39,447 nt of DNA from Sphingopyxis sp. (GTDB lineage: Bacteria; Pseudomonadota; Alphaproteobacteria; Sphingomonadales; Sphingomonadaceae), in contig JAEMRT010000041.1 of the NCBI GenBank assembly GCA_016463225.1, positions 1 to 39,447 of the forward strand. The letters run 5' to 3'. The notes under the pieces are model-generated. The model did no database searches and was not told the origin of the DNA. It was given only the letters and a program-made list of their open reading frames with translations. The position numbers were made by a program, and so were the translations under genes. Below are positions 26,370 to 34,660 of this stretch, one piece after another. Position 1 is the first letter of the stretch, and each line of letters opens with the position of its first letter.

Positions 26370-26621
26370 ATGCTAACGCTTTTGCTCTCCCTTGCCCTGT
26401 CAGCGGCCTCGCCTGATGCGGCGACTGCGGCACAATCTGCAACCCCCGACACCAGCAAACCGGCGACGCCCGCCAAGCCCAGGAAAGTTTGCCAAAAGAT
26501 CGAGAAGACCGGCAGCACGGTGCCAAAGCGCGTCTGCCGCATCGTCGCCGAACCGGCAAAGCCCGCCGTTGACGCGGCGCGCGCCGACACCGCTGCGCCC
26601 GCAGGCGGCACCACCAACTAA
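26370..26621 (+). CDS. Small exported protein with a two-cysteine motif (copy 2)
   Basis: 83 aa. Signal peptide MLTLLLSLALSAAS, almost identical to that of the neighbouring gene. Then a Thr/Pro/Ala-rich linker and the unit VCQKIEKTGSTVPKRVCRIV, which aligns with copy 1 but lacks the downstream tryptophan; an Ala/Pro-rich tail ends the protein. AAGGAG lies about 9 bases before the ATG chosen (26370); a shorter upstream ATG in frame lacks one. The gene is 8 bases from the stop of the converging chorismate mutase. Copy 2 has probably diverged after a tandem duplication. Confidence 0.73.
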   Translation: MLTLLLSLALSAASPDAATAAQSATPDTSKPATPAKPRKVCQKIEKTGSTVPKRVCRIVAEPAKPAVDAARADTAAPAGGTTN

Positions 26622-26629
26622 CCACGCAG

Positions 26630-26944
26630 TCAGCGAGCGGTGCGGATGCGATCCCATTCGATGGCCTCATGGGCGATCGATTGTTCAACCAGTTCGTTCC
26701 ACACCGCGCGCAGCCGTTCGGGCGCCAGCCCGGCGGCGTCGGCTTCGCGTGCGACATTGTCGAGCACCTGCGCCTTGCGCGCCTCGTCGCGCACCGTTCC
26801 GCGGTCGGTCTTGATACGCGCCGCGGCGTTCATGTAACCGAAGCGGCGCACCAGCAGCGCGACGAGCTCGCGGTCGACCTGATCGACCCCCGCACGGACA
26901 TCGGTCATCGTTTCGCAGGCTTGGGGAGATTTGGCAGCGTTCAT
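26630..26944 (-). CDS. Chorismate mutase (AroQ type), second copy
   Basis: 104 aa. AroQ fold: VRAGVDQVDRELVALLVRRF with the first arginine, AAARIKTDRGTVRDEARKAQV with the lysine and arginine of the active site, and the C-terminal helix RAVWNELVEQSIAHEAIEWD. The N-terminal 12 residues (NAAKSPQACETM) are an extension. It could act as a chorismate mutase or, as in PchB, as an isochorismate-pyruvate lyase; no siderophore genes are near, so mutase is the safer call. Start at 26942-26944; the long upstream frame would run into the rpsD leader. Divergent from rpsD. Confidence 0.85.
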   Translation of the reverse strand: MNAAKSPQACETMTDVRAGVDQVDRELVALLVRRFGYMNAAARIKTDRGTVRDEARKAQVLDNVAREADAAGLAPERLRAVWNELVEQSIAHEAIEWDRIRTAR

Positions 26945-27008
26945 GCGCGCTGCCTTTAGCGGTTTTTGCGATGCTGTCGAGGCACGCGTCCGAACGGCGC
27001 CGCAACGC

Positions 27009-27037
27009 TTGACTTTGCGCGCCTCCCCTTCTAATCG
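27009..27037 (+). promoter_or_regulatory. Probable sigma-70 promoter of rpsD
   Basis: TTGACT (27009-27014), 17-base spacer, TAATCG (27032-27037). This gives a leader of about 125 bases before the rpsD start. The -35 is near consensus; the -10 is moderate. Confidence 0.5.
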
Positions 27038-27081
27038 CGCGCCTTCGCAATGGACCCCGCACCCCGGTGAAGCGGCGGTCG

Positions 27082-27145
27082 CATATGGCCCAAGACTATT
27101 TTGGGCCCATATGGTGCGACCCGGGACACGCCGAAATCTCTCGGC
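27082..27145 (+). promoter_or_regulatory. Structured rpsD leader (two hairpins)
   Basis: First hairpin: CATATGGCCCAA (27082-27093) pairs with TTGGGCCCATATG (27101-27113), 12 bp with one bulged C and a 7-base loop. Second: GCCGA-AATCTC-TCGGC (27130-27145). They sit between the promoter and the ribosome-binding site of rpsD. S4 is known to regulate its own operon in E. coli by binding mRNA; a similar role here is a guess. Confidence 0.5.
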
Positions 27146-27168
27146 ACACAGCAAGTTGGAGACGACAT

Positions 27169-27780
27169 ATGTCGAAGCGCCATAGCGCCAAGTATAAGCT
27201 CGACCGCCGGATGGGTGAAAACATCTGGGGTCGCCCGAAGAGCCCGGTCAACCGCCGCGAATATGGCCCCGGCCAGCACGGTCAGCGCCGCAAGGGTAAG
27301 GTGTCCGACTTCGGCATCCAGCTTCGCGCGAAGCAGAAGCTGAAGGGCTATTACGGCGACATCACCGAAAAGCAGTTCAAGAAGAACTATTTCGAAGCGT
27401 CGCGGATGAAGGGCGACACCGGCCAGAACCTGATCGGCCTGCTCGAACGCCGCCTCGACGCGGTTGTCTATCGCTCGAAATTCACCCCGACGATCTTCTC
27501 GGCGCGCCAGTTGGTGAGCCACGGTCACGTCTATGTGAACGGCGTGAAGTGCAACGTCGCCAGCCGCCTGGTGAAGCCGGGTGACGAAATCACCCTCGGC
27601 AAAAAGGCGCAGGAAATGGCACTAGTCGCCGAAGCGCAGAGCCTGCCCGAGCGCGACCTGCCCGAATATCTGGCGATCGACGGCACCAAGGCAACTTACG
27701 TCCGCGTCCCGACGCTCGACGAAGTTCCTTATCCGGTGAAGATGGAACCGAACCTGGTCGTCGAATTCTATTCGCGCTGA
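27169..27780 (+). CDS. rpsD: 30S ribosomal protein S4
   Basis: 203 aa, normal length. [21 protein letters not shown] begins an alphaproteobacterial S4, with [16 protein letters not shown] and the S4 RNA-binding domain [20 protein letters not shown] followed by [20 protein letters not shown]4 binds 16S rRNA as a primary assembly protein. The ATG at 27169 has GGAG about 8 bases upstream; an in-frame ATG at 27067 lies inside the leader and lacks conserved sequence. Strong terminator 20 bases after the stop. In alphaproteobacteria rpsD commonly stands alone, as here. Confidence 0.98.
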   Translation: MSKRHSAKYKLDRRMGENIWGRPKSPVNRREYGPGQHGQRRKGKVSDFGIQLRAKQKLKGYYGDITEKQFKKNYFEASRMKGDTGQNLIGLLERRLDAVVYRSKFTPTIFSARQLVSHGHVYVNGVKCNVASRLVKPGDEITLGKKAQEMALVAEAQSLPERDLPEYLAIDGTKATYVRVPTLDEVPYPVKMEPNLVVEFYSR

Positions 27781-27800
27781 TCGGTTCGATCACGGTTTTC

Positions 27801-27836
27801 AAAAAGGGGCGGTCCGGCAACGGGCCGCCCCTTTTT
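27801..27836 (+). terminator. Rho-independent terminator of rpsD
   Basis: AAAAAGGGGCGGTCC pairs with GGGCCGCCCCTTTTT (27822-27836) over 15 bp with one G-U pair and a 6-base loop, ending in TTTTTCG. Because A5 and T5 flank the stem it could act in both directions, also ending the S9 peptidase gene. Confidence 0.92.
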
Positions 27837-27840
27837 CGTT

Positions 27841-29820
27841 TTACTTGGGCAGGAACGCCGAAATCCTGCGCAGCATGTCGGCGCGGGCTTCGCCGGTTTC
27901 GAGGCTGTGCGCGAGCTCTGGATATTCGATCAGTTCGACGCGCTTGCCCTTGCCCCGCAGCGCGCCGCGCATGATGCGCGACTGCTCGATATCGACATTC
28001 TGATCGAAGGTGCCGTGGAACATCAGGACGGGCGCCTTGATCGCGTCGGCATTCTCTGAAGGCGATCCCTCCCGGATATGCGGGCCAGAACCGATATAGC
28101 GCGCATTGATCCGGCCACTACCCTGTTCGGCCGCAGCGGCTTTCAAGCGTGCGAGATCGGTGACGGGTGCGATGGCTACGATCGCCTGAAACAGGTCAGG
28201 CGCGACGACCCCCGACTGGAGCGCTGCGTAACCACCATAGGACCAACCGACGATCGACAGCTTCTTGGCATCAACCCCTTGCGACACGAGCCAGCGCCCG
28301 CCGTCGGTAACGTCGCTCAGCGCGACCTTCCAGGACTGGAATCCATTGCTCTGATACCATTCGTCGCCATAGCCAGACGAACCACGGAAATTGGGCTGGA
28401 GCACAGCATAGCCCGATTGCGCGAAATATTGCGCCAGCCAATCAAATCCCCATTCGTCGCGCGCCGACGGTCCGCCGTGCGGCATCACGATCGCGGGCAA
28501 TCCTTTGGCATCGGTGCGTCCCGGCGGCAGCGTCAGATATCCCGGAACCTGCGTTCCGTCTGCCGCAGCATAGGTCACGGCCTTGACCGGCGACAGCGCG
28601 ACACCTCCCAGCTTCTCCCGAACCATCAGCAGCGGACGCAGCTCTTTCGCTTTGGGGGTGAACAGATAATAGATGCCCGGATCAACGTCCGATGTCGCGA
28701 GGACGAGATAACGGCTTTCGTCGGCGCTCGCATCGACGAGAAGCACCTGCTTGCCGCCCAAAGCTTTCGACAAAGCCCCCGTCATGGACGCAATACCCGC
28801 GTCGGTTATCACCGCCTCACGCCGGTCGGTTGCATAGGAAACGCCTACGAAACGGCCATTGCGGCCAACGCGTACGATGTCGTCGACATCGACCTTCGGA
28901 TGCGCATAAACCGTCTTCGTCGTTCCCGTGCCGTCGAGCACCATCGACACGACCGCGTCGCGCCCGTCAATCTTGGTAAACCCATAAACACTGTTCGTCG
29001 CCGCATCTACCACCGCCGGTCGGAACCCTTCGTCGGTCAGGACGTCGGATTGAGCGAGCGCTCGCCAATCGCCGCCCTCCTGCGGCCGGAAAAAGTAACG
29101 GATGATCGATTCATATTGCCGGGTCGCGCCAACAAGCGCCTGCGTCGCCATAATACGCACTCGCCCCTGACCGTCGGAATAGTAACGGGATGCATCACGA
29201 ACCGGGTTTTCGACGCGCCGGCTTGCGCCGCTCACCGTATCGATGCGATCGACGCCGAGGCCTTCGAGCCGCTTCGTGATGGCGGTTCCGATATCGGTTT
29301 CCGGAACATAGGCCCGGGTCATCAACAGCGATCCATTCTCCGACGACGACCAGTCGATAACATTACCGCCACGAAAATCATAATAAAGCACGCGATCGCT
29401 ATGGCGATTGGAGAGCGTGCGCAGATTGCTGCCATCCGCATCGACCGCCAGCATACTCAAAGCGCCGACGACCTCGCCGGCGTAGTCGACGCGAGCAAAT
29501 GTCTGACACGCCAGGCGCACGTTCGTAACCCAGCCGCACCAGTTAAGGTCGCTTTCCGCACCGCCGGACAAGATCGGTTGCGGCGCCGACCCTTCGCCAG
29601 TTCCCACAACATAAAGACGGCGCTTCCGGTCCGCCCCATTGTCGATATAGGCAATCCGGCTGCCGTCGGGTGACAGGCTGATGTCGTGGACCGACTCCAA
29701 TGCACCAAAACGGGTGGCATTATCCGTCGGCTCCTGCGCCGACGCTCCACAGGTTGCGGCTAACGCCGCGACAAAGGCGAGCGCGGAAACGCCTTGGCGC
29801 CGATATATTTGCGATTTCAT
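27841..29820 (-). CDS. Prolyl oligopeptidase family S9 peptidase, exported
   Basis: 659 aa. Signal peptide 1-28 (ALAFVAALAATCGASAQ). Residues 40-400 form a WD40-like beta-propeller (SLSPDGSRIAYID). The C-terminal alpha/beta-hydrolase domain has S527 in GWSYGGYAAL, D606 in GTFDQNVD, and H638 in LAHSLE, with the oxyanion segment PHGGPSARDEWGF. It would cleave small peptides in the periplasm, like dipeptidyl/acylaminoacyl peptidases. The open frame extends 278 codons upstream across the antisense of the M28 gene, but the true start is the ATG at 29818-29820, with GGAG upstream and a signal peptide. It is divergent from the M28 peptidase gene. Confidence 0.93.
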   Translation of the reverse strand: MKSQIYRRQGVSALAFVAALAATCGASAQEPTDNATRFGALESVHDISLSPDGSRIAYIDNGADRKRRLYVVGTGEGSAPQPILSGGAESDLNWCGWVTNVRLACQTFARVDYAGEVVGALSMLAVDADGSNLRTLSNRHSDRVLYYDFRGGNVIDWSSSENGSLLMTRAYVPETDIGTAITKRLEGLGVDRIDTVSGASRRVENPVRDASRYYSDGQGRVRIMATQALVGATRQYESIIRYFFRPQEGGDWRALAQSDVLTDEGFRPAVVDAATNSVYGFTKIDGRDAVVSMVLDGTGTTKTVYAHPKVDVDDIVRVGRNGRFVGVSYATDRREAVITDAGIASMTGALSKALGGKQVLLVDASADESRYLVLATSDVDPGIYYLFTPKAKELRPLLMVREKLGGVALSPVKAVTYAAADGTQVPGYLTLPPGRTDAKGLPAIVMPHGGPSARDEWGFDWLAQYFAQSGYAVLQPNFRGSSGYGDEWYQSNGFQSWKVALSDVTDGGRWLVSQGVDAKKLSIVGWSYGGYAALQSGVVAPDLFQAIVAIAPVTDLARLKAAAAEQGSGRINARYIGSGPHIREGSPSENADAIKAPVLMFHGTFDQNVDIEQSRIMRGALRGKGKRVELIEYPELAHSLETGEARADMLRRISAFLPK

Positions 29821-29994
29821 CCCTGCTCCCAAAACTTGGCCTCGTTGGATCAATTTACTGACCGATGCGCGAATTTTCGCAAGCGATTTCAGTTCAGTTT
29901 TGGGGGCATTTGACGATCGGCGGTCTGCTTGCATCGAACCGGCTAGGCTGGCACAAGTCCGATCGTCACAAACGAAACTTTCCAAGGACATTTC

Positions 29995-31683
29995 ATGCTC
30001 CGTTTCCCCCGAACAGCCGCCGCCGTTGCGGTGCTTTTGACCGTTTCCGCGTGCAACGCATCGGACAAAGCCGCCGCGCCCGCCGCCACCGCCATCCCCG
30101 ACGTCGAAATTCCCGAACTGTCGCTCGCGACGCTTCAGGAGGTCACGAAAGAATTGTCGCTCGATGCCTATGAAGGCCGCGCCCCCGGTACCCCCGGCGA
30201 GGAAAAGACCGTCGCTTATCTGATCAAGAAATATCAGGAAGCGGGGCTGAAGCCCGGCAACAACGGCAGCTGGACGCAGGATGTGCCGCTGGTTGAAATC
30301 ACCGCGAAAAACGCGACGCCGCTGACCTTCACCGGCGGCAAGGCTCCGGTCACCGCGCAATATGCCAAGGACTATGTCGCGTTCAGCTATCGCGTTCAGC
30401 CGACGACCGCGGTGAAGGACAGCGATGTGGTGTTTGTCGGTTACGGCATCGTGGCCCCCGAAAAGGGCTGGAACGACTATGCCGGGCTCGATGTGAAGGG
30501 GAAGACCGTCGTCGTTCTGGTCAACGATCCCGACTGGCAGACGAAGGAAGCCAAGGGCGAGTTCAACGGTCGCGCTATGACTTACTATGGCCGCTGGTCG
30601 TATAAATATGAGGAAGCCGCGCGGCAGGGCGCCGCGGCGGTGCTGATCGTCCATGACACCGAACCCGCCGCCTATGGCTGGAACGTCGTCGAATCGAGCA
30701 ACACTGGCACCAACTATCTGGCCGAAAGCAAGAATGGCGGCGCCGACCAGACTGTCGCCAATGGCTGGATCCAGCTTCCCAAGGCCAGGGAACTCTTCGC
30801 GAGCGCCGGGCAGGATCTCGACAAGCTGCGCGATGCCGCTGGGAAAAAGGGCTTCAAGCCCGTCGCGCTGAACGGCGTGAAGGCGAACTTCGGCTTCGAC
30901 AATGACATTTCAAAAAAGATGTCGCGCAACGTCATCGGCGTGCTGCCGGGCGCCAAGCGTCCCGATGAATATGTGCTCTACACCGGCCACTGGGACCATC
31001 TCGGCCGCTGCACGCCGGTCGCTGGCGACGACATCTGCAACGGCGCGGTCGACAATGCCACCGGCATCGCGGGTCTGGTGACGCTGGCGCAAGCGTTCAA
31101 CAAGGCGGGCGCGCCCGACCGCAGCATCGTATTCCTGGCGGTGACCGCCGAGGAATCGGGGTTGCTCGGATCGAAATATTATGCCGAAAACCCGATCTTC
31201 CCGCTGTCGCAGACCGTCGGCGGTGTGAACATGGACGCGCTCAACTCCGTCGGTCCCGCCAAGGACATCGTGGTCGTCGGCGGCGGCAAGTCCGAACTCG
31301 ACGCCTATGTCGAAAAGCTAGCCAAGATGGAGGGCCGCACGGTCAAGGCCGAACCGACCCCCGAAAAGGGCTTTTACTATCGTTCGGATCACTTCAGCTT
31401 TGCCAAGCTGGGCGTGCCGATGTTCAACTTCGGCAGCGGCGACGAGCTGGTTGAGGGCGGCGTCGAAGCGGGCCAGAAAGCGTCTGAAGATTATGAAAAG
31501 AACCGCTATCACGCGCCGGGCGATGAATATGAGGCGATCACCAACTGGGGCGGCATGATGGCCGACCTGCGCCTCTATTACGCCGCGGGCCGCATGCTGG
31601 CGATGACCGAGGCGTGGCCGAACTGGGTCGAAGGCGACGAATTCCGCGCCGCCCGCGACAAGTCGCGCGCTGCTGCGAAATAG
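29995..31683 (+). CDS. M28 family zinc peptidase, lipoprotein
   Basis: 562 aa. Lipoprotein signal with lipobox VSAC, C20 being the lipidated residue. An N-terminal cap is followed by a PA (protease-associated) domain at about 120-260 (YGIVAPEKGWNDYAGLDVKG) and an M28 domain with two-zinc ligands: GHWDHLG (His, with Asp of the D-x-H-type pair), GAVDNATG (Asp), AEESG (Glu), NMDAL (Asp), and SDHFSF (His). It would be an aminopeptidase anchored to the outer or inner membrane on the periplasmic side. AAGGA lies about 5 bases before the ATG. It shares a 174-base divergent region with the S9 peptidase, suggesting joint peptide degradation. Confidence 0.93.
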   Translation: MLRFPRTAAAVAVLLTVSACNASDKAAAPAATAIPDVEIPELSLATLQEVTKELSLDAYEGRAPGTPGEEKTVAYLIKKYQEAGLKPGNNGSWTQDVPLVEITAKNATPLTFTGGKAPVTAQYAKDYVAFSYRVQPTTAVKDSDVVFVGYGIVAPEKGWNDYAGLDVKGKTVVVLVNDPDWQTKEAKGEFNGRAMTYYGRWSYKYEEAARQGAAAVLIVHDTEPAAYGWNVVESSNTGTNYLAESKNGGADQTVANGWIQLPKARELFASAGQDLDKLRDAAGKKGFKPVALNGVKANFGFDNDISKKMSRNVIGVLPGAKRPDEYVLYTGHWDHLGRCTPVAGDDICNGAVDNATGIAGLVTLAQAFNKAGAPDRSIVFLAVTAEESGLLGSKYYAENPIFPLSQTVGGVNMDALNSVGPAKDIVVVGGGKSELDAYVEKLAKMEGRTVKAEPTPEKGFYYRSDHFSFAKLGVPMFNFGSGDELVEGGVEAGQKASEDYEKNRYHAPGDEYEAITNWGGMMADLRLYYAAGRMLAMTEAWPNWVEGDEFRAARDKSRAAAK

Positions 31684-31698
31684 CAATACCCGCATCTT

Positions 31699-31780
31699 CG
31701 TCATTGCGAGGAGCGAAGCGACGCGGCAATCCAGAGTGGTGTAAACCGCCCTGGATTGCTTCGCTTCGCTCGCAATGACG
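31699..31780. repeat. Dispersed intergenic palindrome, GTCATTGCGAG family, copy B
   Basis: 82 bp. The left arm starts CGTCATTGCGAGGAGCGAAG and ends GGCAATCCAG; the right arm runs CTGGATTGCTTCGCTTCGCT and CGCAATGACG. Compared with the copy at 5475-5557 the longer arm is on the other side, so this copy is in reverse orientation. It ends directly at the ribosome-binding region of the agmatine deiminase gene. Confidence 0.85.
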
Positions 31781-31798
31781 AAAGAGGATTTGAGCAAA

Positions 31799-32782
31799 AT
31801 GACCCTAAAAATGCCCGCCGAATGGGCGCCGCACGAAGCAGTGTGGATCGGCTTCCCCCATCTGGCCGACGAATGGTCCGGACAGATCGACGCCGCGCGG
31901 CGCGATGTCGCTGCCTTTGCCAACGCCGTGCGTGATGGCGGGCGCGGCGAGACGGTGCATCTGCTCGTGCGTGATCATGCCAACGCCGACGTTGCCGAGA
32001 CGCTCGTCGATGAGGGTGTGCAGCTTTTTGTCGCTCCCTTCGGCGATATCTGGCTGCGCGACACAGGGCCGATCATCGTCGGCACCTGCACTAGACGCGA
32101 GGCGCGCAATTTCGACTTCAACTGGTGGGGCAACAAGTTCGTGATGCCCGGCGACCGGGAAATCGGGGCGATCCTCGCCGCGCACGCGGACCTGCCGACG
32201 CAGCACCTTGATTGGGTGCTCGAGGGTGGCGGCATCGACGTCGACGGCACCGGGCTTTGCGTCACCACCGAAGAATGTTTGCTCAACCCCAACCGCAATC
32301 CCGCGCTGACGCGCGAGGAGATAGCGGTGCGGCTCCACCAGTCGCTCGGGATCGAGCGGCTATTGTGGTTGGGGAACGGGCTGGTCGGCGATCATACCGA
32401 CGGGCATGTCGACAATCTGGCGCGCTTTGTCGGCGAAGGGCGACTGGCGATCCCGGTCTCGGCGGGCGACGACGACCCCAACGCGCATATCTACGCCGAC
32501 GCGCGCGCGCGCACCGCAGCGTTCGGCGGCGTCGAAATCGTCGACCTCCCTTCGCCCGGACGGATCGAGATCGACGGCGAGATCGCAGCGGCGAGCTATA
32601 TGAACTTCTATATCGGAAACAGCGTCGTCGTCGTGCCGACTTATGGCGTGGCGAACGACCGGGCCGCGGTCGATGCGCTGGCGGCGCTCTTTCCCGATCG
32701 CCGCGCCGTCGGGGTTCCGGCCCTCGGCATCATCGCCGGCGGCGGCAGCTTTCATTGTTCGAGCCAGCAGGTGCCATGCTGA
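31799..32782 (+). CDS. aguA: Agmatine deiminase
   Basis: 327 aa. Converts agmatine to N-carbamoylputrescine and ammonia. It has the guanidino-modifying fold: WIGFPH, DIWLRDTGPI with the substrate-binding aspartate, VLEGGGIDVDG, the catalytic histidine in GDHTDGHVDN, and the catalytic cysteine C320 in GGGSFHCSSQQ. Two ATGs precede it: 31775 lies inside the palindrome, while 31799 has GAGGA 10 bases upstream and is taken as the start. A third at 31811 (MPAEW) is also possible. Its 3' end overlaps the next gene by 7 bases, and aguB follows, so the two-step route to putrescine is complete here. Confidence 0.94.
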   Translation: MTLKMPAEWAPHEAVWIGFPHLADEWSGQIDAARRDVAAFANAVRDGGRGETVHLLVRDHANADVAETLVDEGVQLFVAPFGDIWLRDTGPIIVGTCTRREARNFDFNWWGNKFVMPGDREIGAILAAHADLPTQHLDWVLEGGGIDVDGTGLCVTTEECLLNPNRNPALTREEIAVRLHQSLGIERLLWLGNGLVGDHTDGHVDNLARFVGEGRLAIPVSAGDDDPNAHIYADARARTAAFGGVEIVDLPSPGRIEIDGEIAAASYMNFYIGNSVVVVPTYGVANDRAAVDALAALFPDRRAVGVPALGIIAGGGSFHCSSQQVPC

Positions 32783-33132
32783 CGGCTGGTTTCATCGCGC
32801 GGGCTTTATTGTCGGGGTTGATTATTGCGGCGATCGCGTGGATCGGCAGGCGAAACGCCGCAGCGGCAGCGCTGGTGGCATCGCTGCCGCTGGTATCGCT
32901 GCTCGGGATTTTGTGGCTTTGGCACGATACGGGCGATCGCGAGCGGCTCGCCGGTCATATGGAGGCGACCTTCTGGTATGTCCTGCCCAGCCTCCCGATG
33001 TTTCTGGTCACGCCGATCATGCTGCGCAGCGGCATGAATTTCTGGGTCGCGCTGGGCGCGGGTTGCGCGCTGACCATAGTGCTCTATCTTCTCGTCATTC
33101 CCCTCGCCGCGAAGTTCGGCATCAGATTGTAA
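32776..33132 (+). CDS. DUF3147-like integral membrane protein
   Basis: 118 aa. Four membrane helices are visible: about 5-23, 27-48, 66-85 and 90-112. The pattern SLPLVSLLGILWLWHDTGD and PSLPMFLVTPIML matches the DUF3147 family of small proteins of unknown function. It starts inside the end of aguA (7-base overlap) and ends 10 bases before aguB, so it is co-expressed with the agmatine pathway. It could help transport or be only a passenger; I cannot say. Confidence 0.8.
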   Translation: MLTAGFIARALLSGLIIAAIAWIGRRNAAAAALVASLPLVSLLGILWLWHDTGDRERLAGHMEATFWYVLPSLPMFLVTPIMLRSGMNFWVALGAGCALTIVLYLLVIPLAAKFGIRL

Positions 33133-33142
33133 GCTTTCGACC

Positions 33143-33994
33143 ATGACCCGTACGATCACTGTCGCCGCGCTGCAGCTTCCCCTGCCCGGTCCCGTCCAGC
33201 CCAACATCGACGCGGTGTCGGCGCTCGTTGCGGACGCGGCTGCGAAGGGCGCGCAGGTCATCCTGCCGCCCGAACTCTTCGAAGGCCCCTATTTCTGTCA
33301 GGTCGAGGACGAGGCCTTGTTCGCCTCGGCGCGTCCCACCGCCGAGCATCCGAGCGTCATCGCGATGCAGGCACTTGCGGCGAAGCTGAAAGTCGCGATC
33401 CCGACCAGTTTTTTCGAGCGCGACGGGCCGCATTATTACAACACGCTCGCGATGATCGGCCCCGATGGCGCGATCATGGGGACGTATCGCAAGAGCCACA
33501 TCCCCGATGGGCCGGGCTATAAAGAGAAATATTATTTCCGCCCCGGCAATAGCGGCTTCAAGGTATGGGACGTCTTCGGGGCGCGGATCGGCATCGGGGT
33601 CTGCTGGGACCAATGGTATCCCGAATGCGCGCGCGCGATGGCGCTAATGGGCGCCGAACTGCTGTTCTATCCGACCGCGATCGGCAGCGAGCCCTATGAC
33701 GCCGACCTCGACACCAGCCGGATGTGGCGCCGCGCGATGCAGGGGCATAGCGTTTCGAACTGCATGCCGGTGATCGCCGCCAACCGTATCGGCACCGAGG
33801 GCGATGCCAGTTTCTATGGCCACAGCTTCATCAGCGACGAATGGGGCGATTTGACGCAAGAATTTGGCGCCAGCGAAACCGGGGTGCTGATCGAAACGAT
33901 CGACCTCGACCGCGCCGCGAAGCACCGCGCGGGAATGGGGTTTTTCCGCGACCGGCGGCCGCAGCTTTATGGACGGCTGGTCGAAGACATCTGA
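33143..33994 (+). CDS. aguB: N-carbamoylputrescine amidase
   Basis: 283 aa, normal for AguB. Nitrilase-superfamily hydrolase that cleaves N-carbamoylputrescine to putrescine, carbon dioxide and ammonia. Catalytic Glu-Lys-Cys triad: E44 in LPPELFEGPYF, K117 in YRKSHIPDGPG, and C154 in GVCWDQWYPE. Follow-up motifs (PTAIGSEP, MWRRAMQGHSVSN, VIAANRIG) are those of the AguB subgroup. The ATG at 33143 follows the DUF3147 gene by 10 bases. Confidence 0.95.
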   Translation: MTRTITVAALQLPLPGPVQPNIDAVSALVADAAAKGAQVILPPELFEGPYFCQVEDEALFASARPTAEHPSVIAMQALAAKLKVAIPTSFFERDGPHYYNTLAMIGPDGAIMGTYRKSHIPDGPGYKEKYYFRPGNSGFKVWDVFGARIGIGVCWDQWYPECARAMALMGAELLFYPTAIGSEPYDADLDTSRMWRRAMQGHSVSNCMPVIAANRIGTEGDASFYGHSFISDEWGDLTQEFGASETGVLIETIDLDRAAKHRAGMGFFRDRRPQLYGRLVEDI

Positions 33995-34016
33995 CCGCAG
34001 CCGGGGGGCAAATGCG

Positions 34017-34658
34017 ATGGAACTACCCGCAGACATCTTTACCGAACCCGAGGACGTCGATCCCGAAACGCTGGCGAATCTTGGCCCCCTCCGCCGCCTC
34101 GCCGGGATCTGGGAGGGGCAGCGCGGGGTCGACGTCAATCCCAAGGCCGATGGCCCCGAAACGCGCGAATATTATGAGCGGATCGAGATGCAGCCGATCG
34201 ACCCGCAAGCTAACGGGCCGCAGCTCTTTTATGGCCTGCGCTACCACCTCCACGTCAACACGCGCGAGGAGGAGATCAGCTTTCACGATCAGGTCGGTTA
34301 CTGGCTCTATGAAGCGGCGACCGGGCTGATCCTCCAGACGCTGGCGATCCCGCGCGGGCAGATCGCCATCGCGGCCGGGCATGCCGAACCCGACGCCAGG
34401 CGGCTGGTGGTCAAGGCGACGCGCGGCCAGACCGAATATGGCATCTGCTCGACGAGCTTTCTCGACCTCGCTTTCCGCACCGACAGCTATGAATTGACCG
34501 TCGATTTCCATGACGACGGATCGTGGAGCTATGTTTCGGACACGATGCTGATGGTGAAGGGCCGCGACACATTGTTCCAGCACCGCGACCGGAACAGGCT
34601 CGTGAAGATTGCCGAGCCCGATCTCAATCCGTGGGCAAAGATTTCGCGCGGCAAATAG
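34017..34658 (+). CDS. Nitrobindin-like heme-binding beta-barrel (FABP family) protein
   Basis: 213 aa. N-terminal GPLRRLAGIWEGQRGVDVNP carries the G-x-W-x-G motif of nitrobindin/THAP4-type barrels, followed by strands such as YYERIEMQPI, QLFYGLRYHLHV, FHDQVGYWLYE, and the C-terminal LFQHRDRNRLVKI. This family binds heme b or fatty-acid-like ligands. A possible heme-ligating histidine lies near the end (FQHRDRN). Cytoplasmic. It follows aguB by 22 bases and is likely in the same transcript, though no functional link is known. Ends 2 bases before the converging PilZ gene. Confidence 0.82.
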   Translation: MELPADIFTEPEDVDPETLANLGPLRRLAGIWEGQRGVDVNPKADGPETREYYERIEMQPIDPQANGPQLFYGLRYHLHVNTREEEISFHDQVGYWLYEAATGLILQTLAIPRGQIAIAAGHAEPDARRLVVKATRGQTEYGICSTSFLDLAFRTDSYELTVDFHDDGSWSYVSDTMLMVKGRDTLFQHRDRNRLVKIAEPDLNPWAKISRGK

Positions 34659-34660
34659 GC

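Noticed and set aside
27067-27168. In-frame N-terminal extension of rpsD from the ATG at 27067
   Set aside because: The extra 34 residues are unlike any S4, have no ribosome-binding site and coincide with the leader hairpins.
27841-30654. 937-codon reading of the S9 peptidase frame
   Set aside because: The first 278 codons are antisense to the M28 gene and the divergent promoter region; the signal peptide starts at the ATG at 29820.
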